Source of the DNA: a bacterium CG_4_9_14_3_um_filter_65_15
Lineage (GTDB): Bacteria; Krumholzibacteriota; Krumholzibacteriia; LZORAL124-64-63
DNA length: 64,000 nt
Reading direction: 5' to 3'
Assembly (NCBI GenBank): GCA_002790835.1
Contig: PFVX01000031.1
Span: forward strand, 21,608-85,607
How positions within the stretch are numbered: position 1 is the first letter of the stretch; every line of letters starts with the position of its first letter. The notes below the pieces were generated by a model. It was not told the DNA's origin. It was given only the letters and a program-made list of their open reading frames with translations, and did no database searches. A program made the position numbers and the translations under genes. Positions 41,097 through 49,707 of the stretch are shown here, one piece after another.

Positions 41097-42137
41097 TCAG
41101 GAGCCGGTGTCATCGCCTTCATCGCCTGCGGCCCAATCGGCGAACAGAGCGGCGGTGAACTGGTCGGGGTCGAAGACGGCGAAATCATCCACCTTCTCGC
41201 CCATTCCCACATACTCCACGGGCAAGCCGAGGGACTCGGCGATCGCCACCACGATCCCGCCCTTGGCCGTACCGTCGAGTTTGGTCAGGATGAGACCCTG
41301 CACGGGAATGGTTTCAGCGAACACGCGCGCCTGGCTCAGACCGTTCTGGCCCGTATTGGCGTCGACGACCAGGAGGGTCTCCGGGTCCCGACCGGTGCGC
41401 TTGCGGATGACCCGCGCCACCTTGCCCAGCTCGTCCATGAGGTTGGCCTTGGTGTGCAGGCGGCCGGCGGTATCGACGATGAGCACGTCGCAACCGCGGG
41501 CAGCGGCGGCGTTGAGGGCGTCGAAGACCACGGCGGCCGGGTCCGCATTCTGGCCCTGGGCAATGCAGGGGACATCGATGCGCTCGGCCCAGATCTGCAG
41601 TTGTTGCACGGCCGCCGCCCGGAAGGTGTCCCCGGCCGCAAGCATGACCTTCTTCCCCTGCTGTTGCAACATGTGGGCGAGCTTGGCGATGGAGGTGGTC
41701 TTGCCGGTGCCGTTGACGCCGACGACGAAGATCACGCGCAGCCCCGTAACGGGAGGGGCTGACTCAGCGAGGATCGGTTCACGCTGGGCCTTCTTTTTCT
41801 TCTTCTTGCCCCCGTCGTCCTCCGGGTTCCAGGACACCGGTTTGAATTTGGGTTCGGCGGTGGTCAGGATCCGGCGCACGTCCTTGCCGATGACTTCCAG
41901 CACCGACTCCAGCGTGGCTTCACCGCCTTCCTCCTTGAGCCTGGTTTCGATGTTGCGCGTGATGGCCACCGCCGACTGCACGCCCATGTCGGCGGAAATC
42001 AGCAACTCCTCGATCTGGTCCAGGGTGTCCTCGTCAAGGCGCACCCGGCCCCCGAACATGTCGCGCATCCGGCCCACGAAACCCTCGCGGGTCTTGCGCA
42101 GACCCTGGCGGAAACGATTGATCACGCCCTTGATCAT
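41097..42137 (-). CDS. ftsY: Signal recognition particle receptor FtsY
   Basis: FtsY is the membrane-associated SRP GTPase that receives SRP-ribosome complexes for protein insertion. The 346-residue protein has the N domain (about 1-95) and the G domain with GVNGTGKTTSIAKLA (G1), DTFRAAAVQQL, VDTAGRLHTKANLMDEL and TKLDGTAKGG (G4). An unusual linker of about 30 residues between the domains is charged and includes six consecutive lysines. The long acidic A domain of E. coli FtsY is absent, as in most bacteria. The ATG at 42137 overlaps the smc stop; smc-ftsY is a common pairing. Confidence 0.96.
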   Translation of the reverse strand: MIKGVINRFRQGLRKTREGFVGRMRDMFGGRVRLDEDTLDQIEELLISADMGVQSAVAITRNIETRLKEEGGEATLESVLEVIGKDVRRILTTAEPKFKPVSWNPEDDGGKKKKKKAQREPILAESAPPVTGLRVIFVVGVNGTGKTTSIAKLAHMLQQQGKKVMLAAGDTFRAAAVQQLQIWAERIDVPCIAQGQNADPAAVVFDALNAAAARGCDVLIVDTAGRLHTKANLMDELGKVARVIRKRTGRDPETLLVVDANTGQNGLSQARVFAETIPVQGLILTKLDGTAKGGIVVAIAESLGLPVEYVGMGEKVDDFAVFDPDQFTAALFADWAAGDEGDDTGS

Positions 42138-45100
42138 TCGCTGGCCTCCAGGCTCCGAGTTTCGTCGTCGTTCTCGTCGTCCTCGTCGTCCTCGTCGAAC
42201 CCGTCCTCGACCTCCTCGCCCAAGGTCGAGGGATCGTCGGTCGCTTCGGTCTCCTCGACCGTTTCCTCTTCCCGGGAAATCTCCGCCTCGGAGACCTCGG
42301 GCACCGGCCCGACCTGGACGTCCAGGTTGCGGCGCCGACGGGCGATGGCGTCGCCCAGATCCTGGTCGCTGCGCGTCTCGGCCACGTCGTGGAAGCTCAC
42401 CGAGACGATGTTGGACACGCCCGGCTCCATCATGGTCACCCCGTACAGGTGGTTGGCCGTTTCCATGGTCATCTTGTTGTGGGTGATGACCAGGAACTGG
42501 GTGGTCTTGCTGAACTCGCGCAGCATGTTCACGAAGCGGCCGATGTTGGCGTCATCCAGGGGGGCATCGGCCTCGTCCAGCATGCAGAAAGGCGAGGGCT
42601 TGACCAGGTAGACCGCAAACAGCAGCGACAGCGCCGTCAGGCAGCGTTCCCCCCCCGACAGCAGGGCCACCGTATCGACCACCTTGCCGGTGGGCTGGGC
42701 CGTCACATGGATCTGGCTGTCCAGCGGATCATCGGTGCGGATGAGCTTCAGGTCGGCTCGCCCGCCCTTGAACAGGGTCTGGAAGACGGCGATATAGTTG
42801 CGGCGGACTTCCTCGAAGGTTTCCAGGAAACGCTTGCGCGCGGTGCGGTTGATCTCCGCGATGGCCTTCTGAAGATCGTCGCGGGCCCGCTCGACGTCGT
42901 CCCGCTGGTTTTCCAGGAAGGTCAGGCGTTCCTGCTTCTCCTCGAATTCCTCCAGGGCCAGATGGTTGATGGGCCCCAGGCCGGACAGCTTGGTCTTCTG
43001 GGTGCCCAGCAGTTTTTCGGCCTGGTCGATCTGGAAGACGTCGCCGTCCATTTCCAGTTCACGGGGCAGATCATCGGTCTGCACCGAGGCGATCAGGTCG
43101 TCGAAGCTGCCGTCGTACTGCTGCTCGATCCTCTCTTCCAGGTTGTTCCGCCTGACGTCGAGGGTCGCCAACAGGGTTTCGAGCTCGTGGGCCTGGTCCC
43201 GGAAACCTCCGCGCTGCTTTTCGATGACCTGGACGCGCTGGTGCCAGGCGTCGGTCTCCGCGTGCAGGGCCTTGATCCCCTCGGCCGCCGCCAGAACGAT
43301 CTGCCGGCGGCGCTGCCTCTCGTCCATGCCCTTGGCCAGAATTCCCTGCTTCTCCTGCAGGTCCTCCCGCAGGGCGGCGAGGGTCTCCTGGCTGACCTCG
43401 GTTTCCTGGGCCAGGCGCTCGCGCCGCGAGAACTGTTCGGCCACGCCCTGGCGCAGGTGTTCCAGGGTGGACTCGGTCTCGCGTTGGCGGCTCAGCAAAC
43501 GCTGATGGGTCAGCCGGCTTTCCTCCACCCGGACGCGCAAGTCGTCCCGCTCCTCCTCGGCGGCCTGCACCCGCTGCCGCAGGGTGTCGCGGTTGACCGT
43601 GCTGGATTCGCGCCGCCGGCCGCTCTCGTTCAGCAGGTCGGTGAGCTGTTCCTCCTGCCCGCCGAGTTCGGCGATCTCGGCGACAAGCCGTTCCTGTTCC
43701 ACGGCCATCTCGCTGACGCGCTGCCGGGCCGTGTCCCGCTTGTGGACCAGTTCGGCCAGCTGAACCTGGAGCCGGTTCAACTCCTCGTCGTGACCCGAAA
43801 GCGAACCACGACCGGCGATGAGGTTTTCCCGCAAATCCTCGCGGTCGGATTTGTTCCGCGCCGTCTTGTCCCGCAGGTCGTTCAGACGTCCGTCCAGACT
43901 TTCGACCTCGCGGCGCAAATCGTCCAGTTTCTCGCGCCGCCCCAGCAGACCGGAGTCGTGGCCTTCCCCGCGGCCACCGCTGATACGGCCGTCGCTGGTG
44001 GCCAACAACCCGTCCCGCGCCACGCAGATCAGCTGCCGGACGCCTTGCCAGCTCTGGGCCGCGGCCAGGGCCTGTCGACCGGTGTCGAAAATCACCGTCC
44101 GCCGCAGAAGGCGTTTCAGATAGGGGATCTCGGTACCGGGCCCGGTGATCGCCAGGTGGGCCAGACGCCCCCCTTCCGGGGCATCATCCATTTCCGCAAT
44201 GTTGTCTCCGAAACCATTGCCGCACAACATGCTGGCGCGACCGAGCTCCTCCTGGTCCAGCTCCGAAGCCAGATCCAGGGCCCGATCCGGGTTATCCACG
44301 ACGACGGCATCGAGGAGGCCGGCGAGCAGGGCCGCCAGGGCGGGGGCATCCGCGGTCTCCACCTTCAGCTGGTCGACCAGGCCGCCCCTGACCCCCGGCT
44401 CGTCGCCATGACGGCGCAGGATCTCCTGGGCACCCTTGCCGTAGCCTTCGTAATCGTCCTGGAGTTTCTGCAGCAGATCCAGGGTAGACTGGGCCGCTTC
44501 CCGGCGCCCCGACAGGGTGGAAGTCTGCTCCTGCAGGGTCGAGCCCTTGTCCTCCAGTGCGTGCTCCTGCTTTTCCAGATCGGCCAGCCGAGTCAGCAGC
44601 TCCCCACGGATCCGGACCAGCTCCGCGCGCTCGGATCCCCGTTCCTGCCGGGCCGTTTCCGCTTCCTCGCCCGCGATCAGGGCCCGCTGGCGATCCTCAC
44701 CCAGGATCTCCACGCGCTCCTGGCGGTTCTCCCGCTTGACCTGCAGTTCGCGTAGCCGGCTCCGCTGGGAAGCGTCCTGCTCGATGACTTCCAGGTTGCG
44801 GCGGGATGCTTCCTCCAGGTCGGCGCGATCGACGGCCAGCTTCTCGTCCAGCTCGGACAGCTTCTCACTGCCTTCGGCCAGGGCCTTCGCGGTGGCTTCG
44901 ATCTCCCCGCGGGTTTCTTCCAGGGCGGCGGTCAGGGCGGTGATCCGGCCCTCGATCTCGTGCTGGCGGTCGGCCGCCTCCTGGATGCCCAGGGTGTTGT
45001 CCTCGATGCGCCGTTCGTGCTCCCCGATGCGGTGCTGCAGAACCAGCACCTGGCGCTCGTGCTCCTGCAACTCCTCCTCGAAGGCCTGCAGCGCTTCTTC

Positions 45101-45958
45101 GAGCTGACGCCTTTCGGCTTCACGCTCGTCGATGCGCGGTCGGGTCGACTCGATCTTGGCCTGCAGCTCGGCCAGTTCCCCCAGGCCGACCTCGGCCTGG
45201 GTGCGGAACTCCTGCAGAAGATTCCGGGACTCCTGTTCCTGGCGGTCCAGTTCGCCGCGGCGCCGCCCCGCCAGCAGGAGATCGAGAGAACGGATTTCCT
45301 TGAACAGTTTCTGGTGCCGACGGGCCTTGCCCACCTGGCGCTGCAGGGAGCGCACTTCCCGCCCGATCTCCTCGATGATGTCGTACAACCGCACGAGGTC
45401 GGACTGGGTGCGGTCCAGCTTGCGTTGGGTTTCCTTGCGGCGGGCCTTGTACTTGGTGATGCCCGAACCCTGCTCCAGCAGATTGAGCAGCTCGTCGTTG
45501 TTCTCGTTGAGAACCTGCTTGATCATCGATTCCTCGATGATGGAATACGAGGTGTTGTTCACCCCGCTGTCGTAGAACAGATCCCGCAGGTCCTTCAGCC
45601 GACAGGGCTGGCCGTTGAGGAAGTAGTCGCTCCCACCGTCGCGGGTGACGCGCCGCTTGACCGCCACCTCCGTGAAATCGATGGGCAAGCCGTGGTCCTC
45701 GTTCTCGAACACCAGGGTGACCTCGGCCATGCCGACGGGACGCCGCTTGGTGGTGCCCTTGAAGATTACGTCGTCCATCTTGCCGCCGCGCAGTTGCTTG
45801 GCCGATTGCTCGCCCAGCACCCAGCGGACGGCGTCGACCACGTTGGATTTTCCGCAACCGTTGGGACCCAGAATGGCCGTAATACCCTCATCGAATTCCA
45901 GATGAGTGCGATCCATAAAGGACTTGAACCCCTGCAGTTCAATGGATTTGAGTTTCAC
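42134..45958 (-). CDS. smc: Chromosome partition protein SMC
   Basis: SMC is the ATPase of the bacterial condensin that organises and segregates the chromosome. The 1274-residue protein has the N-terminal Walker A ILGPNGCGKSNVVDAVRWVL, two long coiled coils flanking a hinge (about residues 500-660), and the C-terminal signature LSGGERCLTALSLLFA with Walker B FCMLDEADAPLDDAN. A tail of about 55 strongly acidic residues after the ATPase head is unusual. The start is a GTG at 45958 with GGAAGGTAA upstream. Its stop overlaps ftsY. Confidence 0.97.
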   Translation of the reverse strand: MKLKSIELQGFKSFMDRTHLEFDEGITAILGPNGCGKSNVVDAVRWVLGEQSAKQLRGGKMDDVIFKGTTKRRPVGMAEVTLVFENEDHGLPIDFTEVAVKRRVTRDGGSDYFLNGQPCRLKDLRDLFYDSGVNNTSYSIIEESMIKQVLNENNDELLNLLEQGSGITKYKARRKETQRKLDRTQSDLVRLYDIIEEIGREVRSLQRQVGKARRHQKLFKEIRSLDLLLAGRRRGELDRQEQESRNLLQEFRTQAEVGLGELAELQAKIESTRPRIDEREAERRQLEEALQAFEEELQEHERQVLVLQHRIGEHERRIEDNTLGIQEAADRQHEIEGRITALTAALEETRGEIEATAKALAEGSEKLSELDEKLAVDRADLEEASRRNLEVIEQDASQRSRLRELQVKRENRQERVEILGEDRQRALIAGEEAETARQERGSERAELVRIRGELLTRLADLEKQEHALEDKGSTLQEQTSTLSGRREAAQSTLDLLQKLQDDYEGYGKGAQEILRRHGDEPGVRGGLVDQLKVETADAPALAALLAGLLDAVVVDNPDRALDLASELDQEELGRASMLCGNGFGDNIAEMDDAPEGGRLAHLAITGPGTEIPYLKRLLRRTVIFDTGRQALAAAQSWQGVRQLICVARDGLLATSDGRISGGRGEGHDSGLLGRREKLDDLRREVESLDGRLNDLRDKTARNKSDREDLRENLIAGRGSLSGHDEELNRLQVQLAELVHKRDTARQRVSEMAVEQERLVAEIAELGGQEEQLTDLLNESGRRRESSTVNRDTLRQRVQAAEEERDDLRVRVEESRLTHQRLLSRQRETESTLEHLRQGVAEQFSRRERLAQETEVSQETLAALREDLQEKQGILAKGMDERQRRRQIVLAAAEGIKALHAETDAWHQRVQVIEKQRGGFRDQAHELETLLATLDVRRNNLEERIEQQYDGSFDDLIASVQTDDLPRELEMDGDVFQIDQAEKLLGTQKTKLSGLGPINHLALEEFEEKQERLTFLENQRDDVERARDDLQKAIAEINRTARKRFLETFEEVRRNYIAVFQTLFKGGRADLKLIRTDDPLDSQIHVTAQPTGKVVDTVALLSGGERCLTALSLLFAVYLVKPSPFCMLDEADAPLDDANIGRFVNMLREFSKTTQFLVITHNKMTMETANHLYGVTMMEPGVSNIVSVSFHDVAETRSDQDLGDAIARRRRNLDVQVGPVPEVSEAEISREEETVEETEATDDPSTLGEEVEDGFDEDDEDDENDDETRSLEASE

Positions 45959-46013
45959 TCCGTTACCTTCCGCTGAATCTTTTGTCGTCTCGCATCGGGT
46001 GCCGGGCCTGCCT

Positions 46014-47534
46014 TCAGTCCCAGGCGGAAGCGGGCAGAACCGCCGGAGCGGCCCAATCCGTTTTCAATTTCCACTTCAACGCCGGCAGCGCAGAGTCGGC
46101 CGCGGCGCGCGAGGGAAAGCTGCCTACGTAGATCCGGAACCAGCGAGTGGAATCGCGGCGCACCACCGGTGCCCCCACCGCCCACACGTTCCGGGCCTCG
46201 ATCATCCTGATCTCGCGCAGGGCGGCGGTGCTGTCGTGAAGCGAAGAGACGTGCAGACACCATCCGTCCTGCCCCACGGTCTTGCCAAAGGCCGGTGCGA
46301 ACCTCCGCCATCTCTCGGCGGGATCCATGGCATCCCCATCTTCCGGTTCCGGAACCGAGACCGCCGCTTCCGCAGGCACGGCCGTCGATCCGGTCGTAAG
46401 TGAATCCGGATTGGTATCCGATAGGGAATCCGGTGCCGCATCCGGCTGGTCAAACGTTTCCGACTGTCCGAGCGTCTGAGACGAATCCGCAGGCACCCCG
46501 CCCAGGGGTTCAATGGTAAACGCCGTGTCGGCGAGGGCCGTGTCGGTCCCCGTCACCGGCTGAGAAACCGGGAGTCCGCCACTGGTCTGCGGCAGGGGTG
46601 ACTCATCGAGCCCGGGCGCGGCCAAACGGCCCAGATCGGTTGCCTTCCAGATGGCCACCGCCACGATCACCACCAGCACCAGCCCCGTCAGGGCCAACGC
46701 CCGGAAAATTCCCGAGGAATGCTTCCGCACGGGCACCGTAGCCCCCGGCACGGATTCACCGCCCGCAGGCGAGGATGGATCCGGGGCCGGCTCAGCGGCG
46801 GCGGGTTCTTTGCCAGGGGTCTCGGGCACGGCCACCGGCACCTTCTGCGGTTCGGGGGCCGGACCGCAAGCCATGACCAGATCGCAGGGCGCATCCCGCG
46901 TGGCCAGATCGGCCAGCGCCCGGTCCAGCACCGACGACGGGTCACGCCGACGGTCCCAGGTGAACAGGACCCGGGCACCGGATACCTGCCAGGGCCCGGC
47001 GGCCGCGGCGCCCACGACAACCACCACATCGTCCACATCCCCGGCCAGTTGGGGAAGCCAGGCGGCGACTTCCGCCGCGGTGATCTCCGGCGGGCAATAA
47101 CTGCCCAGGCCCAGGAAATACCCCCGCATGCCTTCCCAATCCACGGTCACGGCGGCCGCATCCAGGGAGGAACCGTAACGCATCATGTCGACCCAGCCCG
47201 ACTTGAACAGTCGTCGGCTGCGGCGCGTCAGGATCATTTCGGCTTCGTCCGCATCGACCAGCAGGACCCGGTGTCCGCGGCGGGCCATCAACCCGCTCAG
47301 CACCAGTCCGCCCAGGGCGCCGGTTTCCTCGCCGCCGAGCCGGTGGGTCAGCAGCCAGACACGCGGGCGGTTCGCACCTCCACGACCCGCGGTATCCGGC
47401 ACCTCGGTATCGGGAGCCAGCCCCGTGACGAAGGCGCGGGCCAGGGCCCAGAAGTCCTCATCCGAACCCGGGTGGGGCAGCACACCCGTCAACCCCGGGT
47501 CCCAGCACGGCGGTTGCCGCATGGCCTCGTTCAT
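46014..47534 (-). CDS. Degenerate ParA/MinD-like domain fused to membrane helix and SPOR domain
   Basis: The 506-residue protein has an N-terminal domain of about 230 residues resembling the ParA/MinD NTPases: WLLTHRLGGEETGALGG sits at the P-loop position but lacks the lysine and threonine of a working Walker A, while RVLLVDADEAE keeps the A-prime motif. A Pro/Ala-rich linker, one membrane helix (ALALTGLVLVVIVAVAIW, about residues 277-294), a long disordered Ser/Pro/Asp linker and a C-terminal SPOR domain (about 420-500, WCLHVSSLHDSTAAL and RIYVGSFPSRAAADSAL) follow. SPOR domains bind denuded glycan at division sites. It overlaps selA and precedes smc by 55 bases. A role at the septum is inferred. 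Confidence 0.75.
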   Translation of the reverse strand: MNEAMRQPPCWDPGLTGVLPHPGSDEDFWALARAFVTGLAPDTEVPDTAGRGGANRPRVWLLTHRLGGEETGALGGLVLSGLMARRGHRVLLVDADEAEMILTRRSRRLFKSGWVDMMRYGSSLDAAAVTVDWEGMRGYFLGLGSYCPPEITAAEVAAWLPQLAGDVDDVVVVVGAAAAGPWQVSGARVLFTWDRRRDPSSVLDRALADLATRDAPCDLVMACGPAPEPQKVPVAVPETPGKEPAAAEPAPDPSSPAGGESVPGATVPVRKHSSGIFRALALTGLVLVVIVAVAIWKATDLGRLAAPGLDESPLPQTSGGLPVSQPVTGTDTALADTAFTIEPLGGVPADSSQTLGQSETFDQPDAAPDSLSDTNPDSLTTGSTAVPAEAAVSVPEPEDGDAMDPAERWRRFAPAFGKTVGQDGWCLHVSSLHDSTAALREIRMIEARNVWAVGAPVVRRDSTRWFRIYVGSFPSRAAADSALPALKWKLKTDWAAPAVLPASAWD

Positions 47535-48940
47535 GGTTTCCCCCAGGCCCGGCGAAAGGCGGCCACGACCAGGGGTTCCTCATGCGGTAGGATGGTTCGC
47601 ATATCGACCGCAAGCCCCTCCTGGTTCATGCGCCCCACCAGCGCAGGATCACCGGTGCGCAGGGCCAAATGACAGGCATCGAGAGCCTCCTTCGGACCTT
47701 GCCAAAGCACCAGGCGCGTGGGCACCACAGCGCTGGAAAAGGACCCGCCCCCCACGCTGGCCTGGCTCGGCACAACCTGTCCCCGCCACTTCCGCGGGGC
47801 GTGGGGCTGCAAGGCGACCAGCAGATCGGTCGCCCGGGCCTCGAGTTCGGCCTCCGATTGTGCCAGCAAGGACAGGGTCGGCAGGTCCGGCCGGTCGTCC
47901 GCGGCCAGGTAGGCCGTCAGGACGCTGTCCAGAGCCGCCAGGGTCACCTTGTCCACCCGGAAGGCCCGCCGCATGGGGTGCCGGCGCAGGCCGGAAATCC
48001 GTTCGCCGCTGCCGAAGATGATCCCGGCCTGGCAGCCGCCCAGCAACTTGTCTCCGCTGCAGGTCACCAGGTCCGGTCCCGCGGCGACATCCTCGAACAA
48101 CTCGGTCTCCCCCGTCGGCAATCCCAGTTCGGCGAAGGGAAAGAGGGCCCCGCTGCCGGCATCGTACACGAGATTCGCGCCGTGACTGCCGCACAAAGCG
48201 GCCAGGTCGCCCAGGGCCACTTCCTCGGTGAATCCCGTCATGGTGAAATTGCTGCGGTGGACCTTGAGGACCGTCGCGCCGGGTTCGAGCGCACTTGCGT
48301 AATCGTCCAGCGAGGTCCGGTTCGTGGTGCCCACTTCAACCAGACGGCAACCGGTCTCCGCCAGGATCTCATGCAAGCGAAAGGATCCTCCGATGGCCAC
48401 CACCTCGCCGCGCGAAAGCAGCACCGGGCCGCCGGAAGCCAGAAACCGCACCGCGAGCCAGAGAGCGGCCGCGTTGTTGTTGACCACCAGGGCATCGGCC
48501 GCACCGGCCAGCAAGGCGGCCTTCTCCTCCACGCGCCGACCCCGATGACCCCGCGTCCCCGATTCCAGGTCGAATTCGAGATCGCTGTTGGCGGCGGCCA
48601 CGATTGCCGCAGCTTCAACGGCGGACGGCGGCAGCAGGGAGCGACCCAGATTGGTGTGGACCACCACCCCGGTGCCGTTGATCACCCGGGTCCAGGCGGG
48701 CCGCAACAGGGCCTGGCTGCGTTCCCGGATCCGGGACAGGGCCGAGGCCGTCAGCTCCGCACGCGGGCGGACCGGTCCGCACTCCTGCTGGAGCTCCCGG
48801 CGTATTCCCTCGACCACGTCCTGCACCAGGCGGGTTACCCACGCCTGCCGACGCCCACGGGCCAGTTCGGCGACCTGGTCATCCGCAAGCAGAACACTGA
48901 TCTGGGGCAATTCGCGCAGCTGTTCCTGAAGGTGGTTCAT
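47531..48940 (-). CDS. selA: L-seryl-tRNA(Sec) selenium transferase SelA
   Basis: SelA is a PLP enzyme that converts seryl-tRNA(Sec) to selenocysteyl-tRNA(Sec) using selenophosphate. The 469-residue protein has the SelA N-terminal domain, VINGTGVVVHTNLGRSLL, the VGTTNRT motif, and CSGDKLLGGCQAGIIFG with the PLP lysine. The residue after LLGG is usually proline and is cysteine here. selB, selD and tRNA-Sec are not in the window, and I saw no in-frame UGA split gene. Downstream it overlaps the ParA-like/SPOR gene. Confidence 0.93.
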   Translation of the reverse strand: MNHLQEQLRELPQISVLLADDQVAELARGRRQAWVTRLVQDVVEGIRRELQQECGPVRPRAELTASALSRIRERSQALLRPAWTRVINGTGVVVHTNLGRSLLPPSAVEAAAIVAAANSDLEFDLESGTRGHRGRRVEEKAALLAGAADALVVNNNAAALWLAVRFLASGGPVLLSRGEVVAIGGSFRLHEILAETGCRLVEVGTTNRTSLDDYASALEPGATVLKVHRSNFTMTGFTEEVALGDLAALCGSHGANLVYDAGSGALFPFAELGLPTGETELFEDVAAGPDLVTCSGDKLLGGCQAGIIFGSGERISGLRRHPMRRAFRVDKVTLAALDSVLTAYLAADDRPDLPTLSLLAQSEAELEARATDLLVALQPHAPRKWRGQVVPSQASVGGGSFSSAVVPTRLVLWQGPKEALDACHLALRTGDPALVGRMNQEGLAVDMRTILPHEEPLVVAAFRRAWGKP

Positions 48941-49018
48941 GCAGCCTTACCCGATTCATCCGTCAACAAGAAAAGGCCGCGGGGCGCGACCCGAACACCG
49001 CTGCGACTAGGAGTGGGA

Positions 49019-49047
49019 AAAGTACCAGACCAAGGGGCGAATGTCTA
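49019..49047 (-). promoter_or_regulatory. Candidate promoter of the selA-smc-ftsY operon
   Basis: In the 142-bp gap upstream of selA the minus strand has TAGACA (49047-49042) and TACTTT (49024-49019) 17 bp apart. The predicted start near 49012 gives a leader of about 70 nt. The hexamers are imperfect, but no better candidate is present in the gap. Confidence 0.45.
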
Positions 49048-49082
49048 GCCGATGGAGCGGAAAAGCCGGGCCGCACGGGCCT

Positions 49083-49706
49083 TCATCGCCCACCCCGGCA
49101 AAGCCGGATCAATTCATCGGGATCCAAATCGCTGCGGCCGGCCGCCAACTCGGACAGCAAGGTGACCTGGGCCAGCCGCTCCACCGTTTCCATGCGGTCA
49201 AAGGCCTGATCGAGATCCTTCCCCAACGCCACCACCCCGTGACTCCCCAGCAGGATGGCGTCGTGGTCCCGGATCGCAACGGCGATGGAGGCGGCGAGTT
49301 CATCGGTTCCCGGACGGGCCCGGACCGCCAGAGGCACGCGGGGAAGTTCCCCCGCGGTTTCCGTCAGGAGGCTGCCATCCAGTTCCCGCCCCGCCACCGC
49401 GACGGCCGTGGCCCAGGGCGGGTGGGCGTGGCAGACCGCCCCCACGTCGGACCGCAGATCGTAGATCAACCCGTGCATGGGCCATTCGCTGGTCGGCCGG
49501 CCACGGGGAGTGCGCCCCCGGTGATCCACCTCCACCATGTCCTGCACCCGCAGACGGTCCTTGGGAACCCCGGAGGGGGTCACCAAAAAAAAGTGGCCGC
49601 CGAGTCGAACCGAGAGGTTCCCTTCGGCGGCCACGATCAGATTGCGTTCCCGCATCCGGCGCCCGAAGGCGACCATCTCGCGGCGCAACAGCACCAGGCT
49701 GGACAT
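49083..49706 (-). CDS. Class II aldolase/adducin-family protein (FucA/MtnB-like)
   Basis: The 207-residue protein belongs to the zinc-dependent class II aldolase/adducin family, which includes fuculose-phosphate aldolase and methylthioribulose-phosphate dehydratase. Zinc ligands are visible in the CHAHPPWATA motif and in LLGSHGVVALG; EGNLSVRLGG and TSEWPMHGLIY supply the substrate-binding loop and an acidic residue. All the expected ligand positions are present. Which substrate it uses cannot be told from sequence. The ATG at 49706 lies one base after the upstream lipoprotein stop. Confidence 0.85.
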   Translation of the reverse strand: MSSLVLLRREMVAFGRRMRERNLIVAAEGNLSVRLGGHFFLVTPSGVPKDRLRVQDMVEVDHRGRTPRGRPTSEWPMHGLIYDLRSDVGAVCHAHPPWATAVAVAGRELDGSLLTETAGELPRVPLAVRARPGTDELAASIAVAIRDHDAILLGSHGVVALGKDLDQAFDRMETVERLAQVTLLSELAAGRSDLDPDELIRLCRGGR

Positions 49707-49707
49707 G

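Noticed and set aside
42389..44755. Plus-strand open frame of about 790 codons opposite smc
   Set aside because: It mirrors the coiled-coil codons of SMC and has no family resemblance.
48941..49082. Possible tRNA-Sec gene in the gap beside selA
   Set aside because: The gap has GC-rich stems but no T-loop sequence of the GGTTCGA type, no CCA end and no UCA anticodon in a cloverleaf context.
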